DNA of 64,000 nt from Nitrosomonas sp. (GTDB lineage: Bacteria; Pseudomonadota; Gammaproteobacteria; Burkholderiales; Nitrosomonadaceae): positions 434,001-498,000 of the forward strand of contig JAMXAG010000001.1 of assembly GCA_024281675.1 (NCBI GenBank), in the 5' to 3' direction. Numbering within the stretch: the stretch's first letter is position 1; every line of letters begins with the position of its first letter. The position numbers and the translations under genes were made by a program. Positions 35,474-46,527 of the stretch are shown piece by piece. The notes beneath the pieces were generated by a model. That model was not told the DNA's origin. It saw only the letters and a program-made list of their open reading frames with translations, and made no database searches.

Positions 35474-36667
35474 ATGTCTTTGCTTCAACTGACTCACCAT
35501 ATGCCTTTATTGCCTTATTGGCGACTCTCTGGTTTTTATTTCTTTTACTTCGCTTTGATAGGGGCTTTTTCACCTTACTGGACTTTATATCTGCAGTCAT
35601 TAAATTTTGATTCATTGCAAATTGGCTTGCTGATGTCATTGTTACTCGTTACACGGATATTTTCTCCGGCATTTTGGGGGTGGGTGGCTGATTACACAGG
35701 AAAACGTGCTCGAGTTGTTCAAGCTGCTGCAGTGATGGGATTGGCTACTTTTTGTGGTTTTTTTGTAGGCGATTCTTTTGGTTGGATATTTTTGTTTATG
35801 TTGTTGGTGAGTATTTTTTGGAGTGCTTCATTACCATTGATGGAAGCTATTACGCTATCGCATTTAGGTGAGCGTACGATGCATTATGGCCGTATTCGCT
35901 CATGGGGCTCAGTAGGGTTTGTTATGACAGTCATTGGGGTGGGCTATGTTCTGGATAAGATAGAAATTTTTTGGTTACTTTGGATTGTGTTGGGTTTGAA
36001 GATTTTTATTGTGATCTTTTCTTATCAAGTTCGCGAGAAAGAAATAATCGGAGAAGTTGCAACGTTTCATCATTCAGTACGACAAATTTGTTTACGTCCA
36101 GAAGTGATGCTGTTTTTATGTACTAGCCTGTTTATGTTATTCGCACATGGGGTTTATTATACTTTTTTTTCAATTTATTTGGTTGAGAATGGCTATACCA
36201 AAGGATTTGTGGGGTGGGCTTGGGCTATTGGTGTGATTTGCGAAATAGGAATTTTTTTTCTGATGCCCTGGCTACTGAAACATTTTAGTCTAAAGCTTAT
36301 ACTTGTTTTTAGTTTTGTTTGTGCCATTGTTCGTTTTTTATTGATTGGTTGGTGTATTGAATGGCCGTTGGTGATAGTGTTTGCGCAAATATTACACGCA
36401 GCAACCTATGGTGCGCACCATATAACGGCGATGATGATTATTCATCATTTTTTTCGAGGTCGCCACCAAGCTAAAGGGCAGGCGATATATTCTAGTGTAG
36501 TCTATGGATTAGGGGGGGCGGCTGGTGCAGTATTTAGTGGTTATACGTGGAAAGAGTTAGGCCCTGATATCACTTTTTCAATTAGCGCTGCGGTTGTAGG
36601 TATCAGTTTAATTTTGACCCTATGGAAAATGAAATCTATTCATACATCAATTAACACACCTGTTTAG
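35474..36667 (+). CDS. MFS transporter (HcaT/MFS_1-like)
   Basis: Major facilitator permease of 397 residues with 12 predicted helices. The N-terminal FYFFYFALIGAFSPYWTLYLQ, WGWVADYTGKRARV between helices 2 and 3, and GRIRSWGSVGF are typical of the MFS_1-like group around E. coli HcaT/LacY-like permeases (often called 3-phenylpropionate transporters). The substrate cannot be deduced. It is flanked by the tRNA operon on the left and leuC on the right and seems to be its own unit. The upstream 35307-35473 stretch shows only the tRNA promoter region. Confidence 0.85.
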   Translation: MSLLQLTHHMPLLPYWRLSGFYFFYFALIGAFSPYWTLYLQSLNFDSLQIGLLMSLLLVTRIFSPAFWGWVADYTGKRARVVQAAAVMGLATFCGFFVGDSFGWIFLFMLLVSIFWSASLPLMEAITLSHLGERTMHYGRIRSWGSVGFVMTVIGVGYVLDKIEIFWLLWIVLGLKIFIVIFSYQVREKEIIGEVATFHHSVRQICLRPEVMLFLCTSLFMLFAHGVYYTFFSIYLVENGYTKGFVGWAWAIGVICEIGIFFLMPWLLKHFSLKLILVFSFVCAIVRFLLIGWCIEWPLVIVFAQILHAATYGAHHITAMMIIHHFFRGRHQAKGQAIYSSVVYGLGGAAGAVFSGYTWKELGPDITFSISAAVVGISLILTLWKMKSIHTSINTPV

Positions 36668-36729
36668 TTTGTTTGATTTTAAAACTTTATGGGATAATTG
36701 CATCCTGATGTGAATTTTGAGTAGATAGG

Positions 36730-38151
36730 ATGCAAACGTTATACGATAAACTTTGGAATCAACATGTAGTTCCTACTGAATCAACTGATGTGGGAGGCAT
36801 GTCACTGATATACATTGATCGTCATCTAGTGCATGAGGTGACGAGTCCACAAGCATTCGAGAGTCTAAAGCTCGCCGGGCGTAAACCATGGCGTCTGAGC
36901 TCTATTCTAGCCGTTGCCGATCATAATGTGCCGACGACTGATCGTAGTCAGGGAATTCATGATCCACTTTCGCGTTTACAAGTGGATACGCTTGATCAAA
37001 ATTGTGATGAGTTGGGTATTACCCAATTTAAAATGCATGATTTACGTCAAGGTATCGTGCATGTTATTGGCCCAGAGCAGGGGGCAACAATACCAGGTAT
37101 GACGGTGGTGTGCGGTGATTCGCATACCAGTACGCACGGCGCTTTTGCATGTTTAGCGTTTGGTATTGGTACTTCTGAAGTTGAGCATGTTCTGGCAACA
37201 CAATGCTTGTTGATGAAAAAATCTAAAACCCTACGCATTCTTGTTGAAGGCCAGTTGGGTCTGGGTGTTACCGCAAAAGATATCGCATTAGCTATTATCG
37301 GTAAAATTGGTACGGCCGGCGGTAATGGACATGCGATTGAATTTGCTGGTAGTGCCATTCGGGCGTTATCAATGGAAGGGCGAATGACATTGTGCAATAT
37401 GGCAATTGAAGCGGGTGCACGTGCAGGCATGGTGGCGGTGGATGATGTTACGATTGATTATATCAAGGGCCGTCCTTTTGCTCCTCAAGGAGAGATGTGG
37501 GAGCGCGCAGTTGTTTACTGGAGAACTTTACATAGTGATCCTGGTGCTGTTTTTGATCAAACGGTAATGCTGGATGCCGCACAAATCAAGCCTCAAGTTA
37601 CCTGGGGAACTTCACCCGAAATGGTTGTCGACATTGATGGTAGAGTGCCAGATCCTGCGCATGTTACTGATGAGTTGAAACGTAAAGACATACAACTTGC
37701 GTTAAATTATATGGGATTGAAAGCTAACACCCCAATTCAACAAATTACTATTGATAAGGTTTTTATCGGTTCATGTACAAATTCGCGTATCGAGGATTTA
37801 CGATCTGCCGCGCAGGTAGTGAAAGATAAGAGAATTGCCTCAAACGTAAAGCTGGCACTGGTGGTTCCTGGTTCTGGGTTGGTTAAACAACAAGCTGAAC
37901 AGGAAGGGTTGGATAAGGTTTTTACGGCGGCCGGATTTGAATGGCGTGAACCTGGATGCTCGATGTGTTTGGCCATGAATGATGATCGTTTAGGTCCTGG
38001 GGAGCGTTGTGCCTCGACTTCTAATCGAAATTTTGAAGGACGGCAAGGACCCGGTGGAAGAACGCATCTGGTGAGTCCGGCTATGGCAGCAGCAGCGGCT
38101 ATCGCCGGGCACTTTGTGGATGTGCGCGAGTTAAAAGATAGCTTGTCCTAA
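36730..38151 (+). CDS. leuC: 3-isopropylmalate dehydratase large subunit
   Basis: LeuC, 473 residues, the [4Fe-4S] aconitase-family subunit that isomerises 2- to 3-isopropylmalate in leucine synthesis. The cluster cysteines are in [13 protein letters not shown] and in [41 protein letters not shown] and [20 protein letters not shown] are family signatures. It starts the leuC-leuD-leuB-asd run; leuD begins 44 bp downstream. leuA is not in the window. Confidence 0.97.
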   Translation: MQTLYDKLWNQHVVPTESTDVGGMSLIYIDRHLVHEVTSPQAFESLKLAGRKPWRLSSILAVADHNVPTTDRSQGIHDPLSRLQVDTLDQNCDELGITQFKMHDLRQGIVHVIGPEQGATIPGMTVVCGDSHTSTHGAFACLAFGIGTSEVEHVLATQCLLMKKSKTLRILVEGQLGLGVTAKDIALAIIGKIGTAGGNGHAIEFAGSAIRALSMEGRMTLCNMAIEAGARAGMVAVDDVTIDYIKGRPFAPQGEMWERAVVYWRTLHSDPGAVFDQTVMLDAAQIKPQVTWGTSPEMVVDIDGRVPDPAHVTDELKRKDIQLALNYMGLKANTPIQQITIDKVFIGSCTNSRIEDLRSAAQVVKDKRIASNVKLALVVPGSGLVKQQAEQEGLDKVFTAAGFEWREPGCSMCLAMNDDRLGPGERCASTSNRNFEGRQGPGGRTHLVSPAMAAAAAIAGHFVDVRELKDSLS

Positions 38152-38195
38152 AAATAGAAAAGTCTTGATCCTTTCTCAGTATATAAAATAATTAA

Positions 38196-38831
38196 ATGGA
38201 AAAATTCCACACACTTACTGGCTTAGTTGCACCTCTTGATCGTGCTAATGTCGATACCGACGCGATTATTCCAAAACAGTTTCTCAAATCGATCAAGCGT
38301 TCGGGTTTCGGTCAATATTTATTTGATGAGTGGCGTTTTTTGGATCATGGCGAATCGGGTATGGATTCATCAAAACGCCAATCCGACCCGGGGTTTGTGT
38401 TAAATCAACCCAGATACCAGGGGGCACAGATTTTATTGGCACGTGCCAATTTTGGTTGTGGATCAAGTCGCGAGCATGCCCCGTGGGCGCTACAAGATTA
38501 TGGTTTTCGAGTTATTATTGCGCCGAGCTTTGCTGATATATTTTTTAATAACTGTTTTAAGATAGGCTTGTTGCCTATTGTGCTGGATACGGCGATATTG
38601 GATTTGCTTTTTGTCTCGGTTGCAATGCATCCAGGCTATCAATTGACTGTGGATCTTCAAAATCAGAGTGTTCGCACACCAGATAACAGCAGCTTTGAAT
38701 TTGAAGTAGACACTTTTCGCAAGCATTGTTTGTTGCATGGATTGGATGAGATCGGGCTTACCCTGCAGCATGCGGATAAAATCAAAGTTTTTGAAAGTAA
38801 AAGGCGCCAAGAACAGCCTTGGTTATTCTAA
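38196..38831 (+). CDS. leuD: 3-isopropylmalate dehydratase small subunit
   Basis: LeuD, 211 residues, the swivelling-domain subunit that partners LeuC. Motifs are [29 protein letters not shown], the substrate loop [15 protein letters not shown] and [22 protein letters not shown]. The length is normal. It is spaced for co-transcription with leuC (44 bp) and leuB (25 bp). Confidence 0.97.
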   Translation: MEKFHTLTGLVAPLDRANVDTDAIIPKQFLKSIKRSGFGQYLFDEWRFLDHGESGMDSSKRQSDPGFVLNQPRYQGAQILLARANFGCGSSREHAPWALQDYGFRVIIAPSFADIFFNNCFKIGLLPIVLDTAILDLLFVSVAMHPGYQLTVDLQNQSVRTPDNSSFEFEVDTFRKHCLLHGLDEIGLTLQHADKIKVFESKRRQEQPWLF

Positions 38832-38856
38832 TAAGTGAAGTGATTTTTCAAACATT

Positions 38857-39918
38857 ATGAAATTAGCAGTATTAGCAGGTGATGGCATAGGGCCAGAAAT
38901 CGTGGCGCAAGCTGTTCGTGTGTTGGAGGCATTAAAAGCTGACGGCCTACCAATTGAATTAGAATATGGATTAATCGGTGGTTGTGCCGTCGATGTAACA
39001 GGTGAACCTTATCCTGAGGTAACCCATCGCTTGGCTAGTCAGGCTGATGCGATTCTACTGGGTGCGGTGGGAGGGCCAAAATATGATGTGCTGCCACGTC
39101 ATCAGCGTCCAGAAAGAGGTTTGCTTGCAATTCGTAAGGAATTGAATTTATTTGCTAATCTGCGTCCGGCAATTTTGTACCCTGAGTTGGCAAGTGCATC
39201 TAGTCTGAAATTTGATGTTGTTGCTGGTTTGGATATTTTGATCGTACGTGAACTGACTGGTGATATTTATTTTGGTGAGCCACGTGGTATTGATATACGC
39301 GATGGTCAGCGCGTTGGTTTTAACACTATGATCTACAGTGAGTCAGAGATTCGTCGTATTGCGCATGTGGCTTTTCAAGCAGCCAGAAAACGCCAGAAAA
39401 AATTGTGTTCTGTAGATAAAATGAATGTGTTGGAATGTACGCAGTTGTGGCGTGATGTTGTAACAGAAGTAGCCAAAGATTACCCAGATGTTACGGTTTC
39501 GCATATGCTCGTAGATAATGCAGCAATGCAACTGGTACGAAACCCCAAGCAATTTGATGTGATCGTTACAGGCAATATGTTTGGCGATATTTTGTCTGAT
39601 GAAGCTTCGATGCTGACAGGCTCGATTGGTATGCTTCCTTCTGCTTCTTTGGATCAGAATAATAAAGGGTTATATGAACCGATTCATGGTTCAGCACCGG
39701 ATATTGCTGGTAAAGACCTGGCCAACCCATTGGCGACGATTCTGTCGGTGGCCATGATGTTACGTTATACGTTTAATCATGAAGAATCTGCATGTCGGAT
39801 TGAACAAGCCATAAAAAAGGTGCTGGCATCGGGATTGAGAACAAAAGATATAGCCGAATCCAATATGCCTTCGGTTGGGACTAAAGCCATGGGTGACGCG
39901 GTACTGTCATCATTGTAG
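38857..39918 (+). CDS. leuB: 3-isopropylmalate dehydrogenase
   Basis: LeuB, 353 residues, oxidatively decarboxylates 3-isopropylmalate with NAD+. It begins [14 protein letters not shown]. The catalytic Tyr lies in [12 protein letters not shown], the Lys and Asp in [17 protein letters not shown], and the metal-binding Asp residues in [23 protein letters not shown], followed by [18 protein letters not shown]. It closes the leu block; asd follows after a 157-bp gap that probably has its own promoter region (AT-rich, TATAAA at about 40000). Confidence 0.97.
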   Translation: MKLAVLAGDGIGPEIVAQAVRVLEALKADGLPIELEYGLIGGCAVDVTGEPYPEVTHRLASQADAILLGAVGGPKYDVLPRHQRPERGLLAIRKELNLFANLRPAILYPELASASSLKFDVVAGLDILIVRELTGDIYFGEPRGIDIRDGQRVGFNTMIYSESEIRRIAHVAFQAARKRQKKLCSVDKMNVLECTQLWRDVVTEVAKDYPDVTVSHMLVDNAAMQLVRNPKQFDVIVTGNMFGDILSDEASMLTGSIGMLPSASLDQNNKGLYEPIHGSAPDIAGKDLANPLATILSVAMMLRYTFNHEESACRIEQAIKKVLASGLRTKDIAESNMPSVGTKAMGDAVLSSL

Positions 39919-40075
39919 CTCAAGAATTTAAATTACATGAAAATGTTACAAATAATTAAATTAAACAGTAACACCCTGCTAAATCATTTGTTGTAACTTT
40001 ATAAAATAAGTTAATATTTATCAAATATTTTTAGTGGTTCATGATTTTGTTAATTTTTAGGATGTAAATAGGGTA

Positions 40076-41188
40076 ATGAAACAAGTTGGTTTTGTTGGCT
40101 GGCGCGGCATGGTAGGTTCTGTGCTTATGCAACGCATGCGTGAAGAAGATGATTTTTCGCTGATTGATCCGGTTTTTTTTACTACGTCACAAAAAGGCGG
40201 GGTGGGTCCAGATGTCGGAAAAGAAATTCCGGTGTTGCAAGACGCGTGCGATATTAAACAGCTCAGCGCTATGGATATCATAGTTTCGTGCCAAGGTGGT
40301 GATTATACCAATGAGATTGTCAGTCAATTGCGCCAATCGGGTTGGCAGGGCTATTGGGTCGATGCAGCTTCGGCACTGCGTATGGAAAAGGACGCCGTGA
40401 TTATTCTTGATCCAATCAATAAGCCTGTGATTGAGCAAGCATTACAAGATGGCGTAAAAAATTATATCGGCGGCAACTGTACCGTGAGCTTGATGCTGAT
40501 GGCAGTTGGAGGATTGTTTGAAAAAGGTTTGGTGGAATGGATGAGTGCCATGACTTATCAGGCGGCGTCTGGGGCAGGTGCCAAAAATATGCGCGAACTG
40601 ATACAACAAATGGGAGAAACGCATCGTGCGGCTAAGGATTTGTTGGATGATCCCGCCTCAAACATACTAGATATCGATCGTGAGGTAGCTGGAACGTTGC
40701 GCGATAAAAAATTCCCGACAGAAAATTTTGGTGTGCCATTGGCAGGTAGCCTGATTCCTTGGATTGATAAAGAAATTGCAAATGGACAAAGTCGAGAAGA
40801 ATGGAAAGGGCAAGCAGAGACGAACAAAATTCTTGGTCGATTTGATCATCAAATTCCTGTTGATGGTATTTGTGTACGTGTCGGTGCAATGCGTTGCCAT
40901 AGCCAAGCACTAACCATTAAATTGAAGCAAGACATTCCTTTGGAAGAGATTGAAGAAATTATTGCGAATTCCAATGAATGGGTCCATGTTGTACCTAATC
41001 ATCGTGAAGAAACGACCGCAGAACTGACGCCTGCTGCCGTGACGGGTACCTTGTCGATTAATGTCGGTCGACTTCGTAAATTGGCAATGGGGGGTGAGTA
41101 TCTATCTGCTTTTACTGTGGGCGATCAGTTATTATGGGGGGCTGCGGAACCTTTACGCAGAATGTTGCGGATATTGATTCAGCACTGA
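40076..41188 (+). CDS. asd: Aspartate-semialdehyde dehydrogenase
   Basis: Asd, 370 residues, reduces aspartyl phosphate to aspartate semialdehyde for lysine, methionine, threonine and cell-wall diaminopimelate. The NADPH loop is [18 protein letters not shown], the catalytic Cys is C135 in [10 protein letters not shown], and the later His lies in [16 protein letters not shown]. The length and the GWRGMVGS motif fit the proteobacterial type. leuB-asd-fimV-truA is the usual betaproteobacterial order. Confidence 0.96.
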   Translation: MKQVGFVGWRGMVGSVLMQRMREEDDFSLIDPVFFTTSQKGGVGPDVGKEIPVLQDACDIKQLSAMDIIVSCQGGDYTNEIVSQLRQSGWQGYWVDAASALRMEKDAVIILDPINKPVIEQALQDGVKNYIGGNCTVSLMLMAVGGLFEKGLVEWMSAMTYQAASGAGAKNMRELIQQMGETHRAAKDLLDDPASNILDIDREVAGTLRDKKFPTENFGVPLAGSLIPWIDKEIANGQSREEWKGQAETNKILGRFDHQIPVDGICVRVGAMRCHSQALTIKLKQDIPLEEIEEIIANSNEWVHVVPNHREETTAELTPAAVTGTLSINVGRLRKLAMGGEYLSAFTVGDQLLWGAAEPLRRMLRILIQH

Positions 41189-41355
41189 ACGGTCATATCG
41201 CGTTATTAAATTAAAATTTTAAATGAGTTGCCTATGTGATTGAATAAAAGTTTACTAAATGAATCGGTTTATATCCAAAACGTAGCACATTTGAGCATCT
41301 ACGTTGTAATGCTGGCCTCGTAATATTTATTTTTTAAAAGAAAGAGGGTATCTCA

Positions 41356-43842
41356 GTGTATAAAACTTCCTTTAGAGTAAGCTTGTTCTTAATCATTCTG
41401 TTACTTCCGTATACAGTACTTTTTGCAGCAGGGTTGGGTAAACTATCACTCATGTCTGCTTTAGGACAACCACTGAGTGCTGAAATCGATATTGTTACTG
41501 CAAATAAAGATGAGATTCCCTCACTGAGAGCGAGTATTGCATCACAAGAGGCATTTGCTCAGGCGGGTATTCAATATGAGCCTTTTTTTTCAGCGGTTAA
41601 AGTTTCTGTCGAATCCAGAGTAAATGGTAATCCTTATATAAAACTCAGTTCACCACAAGCGATCAACGACCCCTTTCTGAATTTATTAGTAGAATTGAAT
41701 TGGGCATCTGGTCGGATTCTGCGCGAATATGCAGTGTTGTTGGATCCAGCAGAGTCTTCTCCGCAGCAAGTTGCCACACCAAGTGTTGCAGCGCCTGTCG
41801 TAGTGGCACCTCAACAAAATAAACCTACAGAACCAGAGGTACCTAAAAAAATACCACCTAAGGCCAAGCAAGTTCCTCTAACTGAAAATAATCCTTCAGC
41901 ATACAGAACAACGGGAACTTATGGCCCTGTAGTTTCAGGTGATAATTTGTCAGCGATTGCACGTCAAGTGTTGCCTACAGGTGTTGATTTGAATCAGATG
42001 TTAGTCGCGCTTTATCGTGCCAATCGTGATGCATTTATTGCTGGCAATATGAATTTGCTGAGAGTTGGAGCAGTTCTGAAAATACCTGAGAAAAGTGAAG
42101 CTGATGCGATCGACAAAAAATCGGCGAGCTCAGAAATTCGTGTGCAAGTGATTGACTGGCATAACTATCGCTCAAAATTGGCTTCCTCTTCCCGTGAGGA
42201 ATCTTCTCGGAGAACGATACGTCAATCAGACCAAGGTAAAATTACCACTCGAATCGAGAAACAAGCAATTAGCTCGAATGCGGAACCTAAAGAAGTGTTG
42301 CGTTTATCTAGTGCGCTACAAACGGATGGTAATAAAGATTCTGTCACGCCATCGAACGTGGCAGATCGCTTGCGTATGATGGAAGAAGATGCTATTGCAA
42401 AAAACCTTTCGCTCAAAGAAGCTAATGAGCGTGTGGCGATGCTTGAAAAAAGCGTTGAGAATTTAAAAAAACTATTAGAGTTAAAGGATGCCGCGCTTGC
42501 TCAAGCACAAGTTAGGGCGGAATCCAATGATAAAATAGCAGCTAAACCAGAAGTTAAACCTGAGACCGTGATTACACAACCTCAGCAACCATCTGTACAG
42601 TCGCAACAAGACGTTGCGTTGATAACCGAAGGCGACGATCAAGTAGATGTAACAATTCCAGATCTGGTGGTAGCACCTCCTACCGAACAGTCGATACCCA
42701 CGGAAGCAGTAACACCGCTACCATTACCTGTATCAGAGACGAATGATGGAGAGACATCATTAACTGACCAGATTTTCGCCAATATTGAGTATGTGGGTGC
42801 TTTTTTAATGGTGATTTTGTTATCCACATTATTGTGGGTGCGTAAGCGCCGGCAACGACAAGAAGATGTTAGTGAAAATGATAAAGCAGCAGAGGGTTTT
42901 TCTTCTAGAATGAAATCAAGAATGGCGGCCATGGCTAGTGCACAACAAGTCGTTGCAGCCGGTAGCCATGCTGAACCAGATGATGAAGACTCAACTTATC
43001 AGAGTGCTGCGAGTGTTGAGCAATCTAATGAAGAAGAGCAAGATTTTGAACAGAGCACTATTTTATACGCAAATTTTTCAGAGAAATCGGATGAGGCCGA
43101 GTTTGATTCTCATCCGCAGGTAGATTCGGAAGACGATGAAACAAAGTATTCTGCTCGATTAACAGATGAATCGAACGATATTGATTTGACCGATGATGGT
43201 GTCAGCACTCATGTGCATCCTGTTCAAGAGAGTTACGAAACTGAATTTGATTTATCGGATGCCAATGAAGCTGTTCAAAGTGATCAAATCAAGATCGATT
43301 CTTCGGATTACGAATCAGTGAAAGATTTGGAGGCGGGAGAAACGGTATTAGATTTTGATAATACGGTAGAGTCGAATGCTGACCAAGACAACACGATCGA
43401 TTTTGATTTATCTGAAGACGCAATCAATTTAGCAGATGATGCCATTAAGAATTCAAAACTTGCAAAAAACGGTGAAGCAAGCGCCTCAACACATGATCAT
43501 CCGAGCGCACTTGAATTAATGGATGAACCAAGCATTACAGAGCAACTGGATTCTGATGAAGTAGATACTACTTCAAAAATCATTCCGATTGTTCCTGAAT
43601 TGGGTTTGGAAAGCATAAATTTGGATATTGAAAATGCTGATTCTGTTGTTCAAAAAGATAAGGAATCAGATTCAAGCGAGAATAGTGAGCAATGGCAAGA
43701 AGTTGAAACTAAGCTTGATTTGGCAAAAGCGTATCAAGAGATGGATGATAAAGAAGGTGCTAAAGAAATGTTGGAAGAAGTTATTCGCGATGGAGATTCA
43801 AAACAAAAAAGAGCCGCTAAAAAGTTAATGAAAAGCTTGTAA
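41356..43842 (+). CDS. fimV: FimV/HubP-type polar hub protein
   Basis: An 828-residue FimV-like protein. A signal peptide ends near residue 25 (VLFAAGLGKLSLMSALGQPLSAEIDI, the classic FimV N-domain start). A LysM peptidoglycan-binding domain lies at about 190-238 (YGPVVSGDNLSAIARQVLPT). A coiled coil follows at about 335-380, then one membrane helix (VGAFLMVILLSTLLWVRKRRQ). A long acidic cytoplasmic region leads to the C-terminal FimV TPR-like motif (LDLAKAYQEMDDKEGAKEMLEEVI). In other bacteria the family organises cell poles, type IV pili and twitching. The start is GTG behind AAAGAGGG. It is the expected neighbour of asd and truA. Confidence 0.9.
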   Translation: MYKTSFRVSLFLIILLLPYTVLFAAGLGKLSLMSALGQPLSAEIDIVTANKDEIPSLRASIASQEAFAQAGIQYEPFFSAVKVSVESRVNGNPYIKLSSPQAINDPFLNLLVELNWASGRILREYAVLLDPAESSPQQVATPSVAAPVVVAPQQNKPTEPEVPKKIPPKAKQVPLTENNPSAYRTTGTYGPVVSGDNLSAIARQVLPTGVDLNQMLVALYRANRDAFIAGNMNLLRVGAVLKIPEKSEADAIDKKSASSEIRVQVIDWHNYRSKLASSSREESSRRTIRQSDQGKITTRIEKQAISSNAEPKEVLRLSSALQTDGNKDSVTPSNVADRLRMMEEDAIAKNLSLKEANERVAMLEKSVENLKKLLELKDAALAQAQVRAESNDKIAAKPEVKPETVITQPQQPSVQSQQDVALITEGDDQVDVTIPDLVVAPPTEQSIPTEAVTPLPLPVSETNDGETSLTDQIFANIEYVGAFLMVILLSTLLWVRKRRQRQEDVSENDKAAEGFSSRMKSRMAAMASAQQVVAAGSHAEPDDEDSTYQSAASVEQSNEEEQDFEQSTILYANFSEKSDEAEFDSHPQVDSEDDETKYSARLTDESNDIDLTDDGVSTHVHPVQESYETEFDLSDANEAVQSDQIKIDSSDYESVKDLEAGETVLDFDNTVESNADQDNTIDFDLSEDAINLADDAIKNSKLAKNGEASASTHDHPSALELMDEPSITEQLDSDEVDTTSKIIPIVPELGLESINLDIENADSVVQKDKESDSSENSEQWQEVETKLDLAKAYQEMDDKEGAKEMLEEVIRDGDSKQKRAAKKLMKSL

Positions 43843-43903
43843 CAATCTGGTATTGATGATTAAGAATTCTTGTCAAAATACGCAACAAAAGTAGTGTCGG
43901 TTC

Positions 43904-44692
43904 GTGCGAATCGTTTTAGTATTGGAGTATGACGGAAGTCATTATTGTGGTTGGCAGAGTCAACCTGGGAGCTGTGCAATTCAGGATGCTCTTGAGCTTG
44001 CACTGTCATTGATTGCACAAGAAAAAATCCGTGTTACTACAGCAGGTCGTACTGATGCAGGTGTGCATGCACTCTATCAGGTTGTGCACTTCGATACTGA
44101 ATCGAGGCGTCCTATTAATGCGTGGATACGCGGAGTGAATGCAAGATTACCGAATGACATTGCAATTCGTTGGGCGATTGAGGTTTTGCCAGATTTTCAC
44201 GCAAGATACAGTGCACTTGAGCGGCGTTACCTTTATTTGCTTCTGAATCAACCCACACGCCCAGGGCTGCAGGTAGGAAAGGTAGGATGGTTTCATCAAG
44301 CGTTGGCATTGGAGAAAATGCAAATTGCAGGAAATCTGCTGCTGGGTGAACATGATTTTTCTTCCTTCCGGGCGGCTGAATGTCAAGCAAAGTCGCCTAT
44401 ACGAACCATTACATACTTACAAATACAACGCTATGGTAATTTAATCGTTTTTGATTTGCGTGCGAATGCATTTTTGCAGCATATGGTCAGAAATATTATC
44501 GGTAATCTGGTATACATCGGTAAAGGCAAATATCCACCAGAATGGATGCAAGACTTATTACAAGGCGGCGACCGCATGCTAGCAGCACCAACATTTTCAC
44601 CAGCGGGTTTATATCTGGCAAAAGTATCTTATCCCAATCAATGGGCATTACCGGATTTCTCTGTAATGCCTGAGATACTATATAATCAATAA
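43904..44692 (+). CDS. truA: tRNA pseudouridine(38-40) synthase TruA
   Basis: TruA, 262 residues, isomerises uridines 38-40 in the anticodon arm. The catalytic Asp is D51 in TAGRTDAGVHA. Further signatures are LEYDGSHYCGWQSQPG, FSSFRAAECQAKSPIRTI and FLQHMVRNIIGNLVYIGKGK. The start is GTG at 43904. trpF begins 8 bp after the stop, and the truA-trpFBA-accD-folC order is standard in beta- and gammaproteobacteria. Confidence 0.96.
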   Translation: MRIVLVLEYDGSHYCGWQSQPGSCAIQDALELALSLIAQEKIRVTTAGRTDAGVHALYQVVHFDTESRRPINAWIRGVNARLPNDIAIRWAIEVLPDFHARYSALERRYLYLLLNQPTRPGLQVGKVGWFHQALALEKMQIAGNLLLGEHDFSSFRAAECQAKSPIRTITYLQIQRYGNLIVFDLRANAFLQHMVRNIIGNLVYIGKGKYPPEWMQDLLQGGDRMLAAPTFSPAGLYLAKVSYPNQWALPDFSVMPEILYNQ

Positions 44693-44700
44693 TATTTATT

Positions 44701-45315
44701 ATGTCGGTACGTGTAAAAGTATGCGGGATTACTCGCTGTGAAGATGCTATGTCAGCCGTTAAGGCTGGTGTAGATGCGATTGGTTTTGTGTTCTGGCCGC
44801 AAAGCTCCCGTTATATTAATACTGATTCAGCCTACTCTATTGCTTGTCGGATACCTTCTTTTGTCACTGTTGTCGGTGTTTATGTTGATCCGGATGTGTC
44901 TTGGGTTGAGCAAACCATAAAAACGGTTAAATTAAATCTGTTGCAATTTCATGGTAATGAATCGCCTGAGTTTTGTGCACAATTCTCTGTGCCTTATATC
45001 AAAGCGATAAGGATTAAAGAAGATACGGATTTGCTACAATATGCACAGCAATATAAGACTGCCAAAGGTCTGCTTGTCGATACGTATACACCCGGCATAC
45101 CCGGAGGAACTGGGCATACTTTTGATTGGAATCTTATTCCGCAACAATTGCCGTTGCCATTGATACTTTCGGGGGGACTAAACCCGCAGAATGTGTCAAA
45201 TGCCATTCGGGAAACGCGGCCTTGGGCTGTTGATGTTTCCAGTGGGGTAGAAGTTTCTAAAGGAATTAAAAACGAAGAAAAAATTTTTGCTTTTATGCAA
45301 GGGGTTAAGCGATAG
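44701..45315 (+). CDS. trpF: Phosphoribosylanthranilate isomerase
   Basis: TrpF, 204 residues, a TIM-barrel isomerase of tryptophan synthesis. The catalytic Cys is C8 in VKVCGITR and the Asp lies in [20 protein letters not shown] and [10 protein letters not shown] are the phosphate-binding loops, and VDVSSGVE closes the barrel. The tag stop shares one base with the gtg start of trpB, so the two are translationally coupled. Confidence 0.96.
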   Translation: MSVRVKVCGITRCEDAMSAVKAGVDAIGFVFWPQSSRYINTDSAYSIACRIPSFVTVVGVYVDPDVSWVEQTIKTVKLNLLQFHGNESPEFCAQFSVPYIKAIRIKEDTDLLQYAQQYKTAKGLLVDTYTPGIPGGTGHTFDWNLIPQQLPLPLILSGGLNPQNVSNAIRETRPWAVDVSSGVEVSKGIKNEEKIFAFMQGVKR

Positions 45316-46514
45316 TGAATACTTATGATCTTCCTGGTCGGGACGGCCATTTTGGTCCCTATGGTGGAATTTTTGTGGCTGAAACATTGATTTCAGCGCT
45401 GGAAGATTTGCGCCAGAAATATGAATACTATCGCACCGATCCTGAATTTCAGGCCGAGTTTGCTTATGAATTAAAACATTATGTTGGCAGGCCAAGCCCG
45501 ATTTATCACGCGAAAAGATGGTCAGAGCATTTAGGTGGCGCCCAAATTCTATTGAAACGGGAAGATTTAAACCATACCGGAGCGCATAAAATCAATAATA
45601 CTATTGGTCAGGCTCTGTTAGCACGGCGTTTAGGTAAAAAAAGGGTAATTGCGGAAACGGGAGCAGGTCAGCATGGTGTGGCGAGCGCTACTGTGGCCGC
45701 ACGATATGGCATGGAATGTGTCGTATATATGGGATCTGAGGACGTGAAACGGCAAGCAACCAATGTGTATCGTATGAAACTTCTGGGTGCTACGGTCGTA
45801 CCTGTTGAGTCTGGATCTCGCACATTGAAAGATGCACTGAACGAGGCGATGCGAGACTGGGTGACTAATGTTGAAAATACCTTTTATATCATTGGTACAG
45901 TAGCCGGACCCCATCCTTATCCGATGATGGTAAGGGATTTTCAGGCGATTATAGGTATGGAAGCTAAGACACAAATGCAAGAGTTTTTCGGTCGTCAACC
46001 CGATGCTCTGATTGCCTGTGTTGGTGGTGGATCTAATGCGATTGGTTTGTTTTATCCTTATATTGATGATAGCGGTGTCCGCTTGATTGGCGTTGAAGCC
46101 GCAGGTAAAGGTATTGAGACCCAACAACACGCTGCTACTTTGTCTACAGGGAGACCTGGTGTATTGCATGGGAACCGCACTTATCTTATTCAGGATGAGA
46201 ACGGTCAAATTGTCGAAACACATTCAATATCGGCTGGATTGGATTATCCTGGTGTTGGGCCGGAGCATGCTTGGCTTAAAGATTGCGGAAGAGCAGAATA
46301 TGTTGCAATTACTGATAATGAAGCATTGCAGGCTTTCCATGATTTATGCCGATATGAAGGCATTATGCCTGCATTAGAATCAAGCCATGCATTGGCTTAT
46401 GCAGCTAAATATGCACCAACTCTACCTAAGGACAGATTATTGTTGGTGAATTTATCTGGGCGTGGTGATAAAGACATGGCAACCGTGGCACAAATGTCCG
46501 GTTTGTCGCTTTAG
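45315..46514 (+). CDS. trpB: Tryptophan synthase beta chain
   Basis: TrpB, 399 residues, PLP enzyme that joins indole and serine. The PLP lysine is K92 in [14 protein letters not shown], the phosphate loop is [10 protein letters not shown], and E in [10 protein letters not shown] is the catalytic Glu region. The start is GTG overlapping the trpF stop. trpA follows 13 bp later. The length is the family norm. Confidence 0.97.
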   Translation: MNTYDLPGRDGHFGPYGGIFVAETLISALEDLRQKYEYYRTDPEFQAEFAYELKHYVGRPSPIYHAKRWSEHLGGAQILLKREDLNHTGAHKINNTIGQALLARRLGKKRVIAETGAGQHGVASATVAARYGMECVVYMGSEDVKRQATNVYRMKLLGATVVPVESGSRTLKDALNEAMRDWVTNVENTFYIIGTVAGPHPYPMMVRDFQAIIGMEAKTQMQEFFGRQPDALIACVGGGSNAIGLFYPYIDDSGVRLIGVEAAGKGIETQQHAATLSTGRPGVLHGNRTYLIQDENGQIVETHSISAGLDYPGVGPEHAWLKDCGRAEYVAITDNEALQAFHDLCRYEGIMPALESSHALAYAAKYAPTLPKDRLLLVNLSGRGDKDMATVAQMSGLSL

Positions 46515-46527
46515 GTTTTATAAGATT

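Noticed and set aside
39945-40000. Imperfect repeat GTTACAAATAATT / AATCATTTGTTGTAAC between leuB and asd
   Set aside because: The two halves do not match cleanly and the region is very AT-rich. No known regulator site is recognised.
41279-41305. Inverted repeat AACGTAG...CTACGTT upstream of fimV
   Set aside because: Only 7 bp of stem with a 13-base loop and no T-run. It could be chance, so it is not called as a terminator or operator.
45630-46223. A 197-codon frame antisense to trpB
   Set aside because: It lies entirely opposite a clearly conserved gene and has no domain signature. Its length follows from codon bias on the coding strand.
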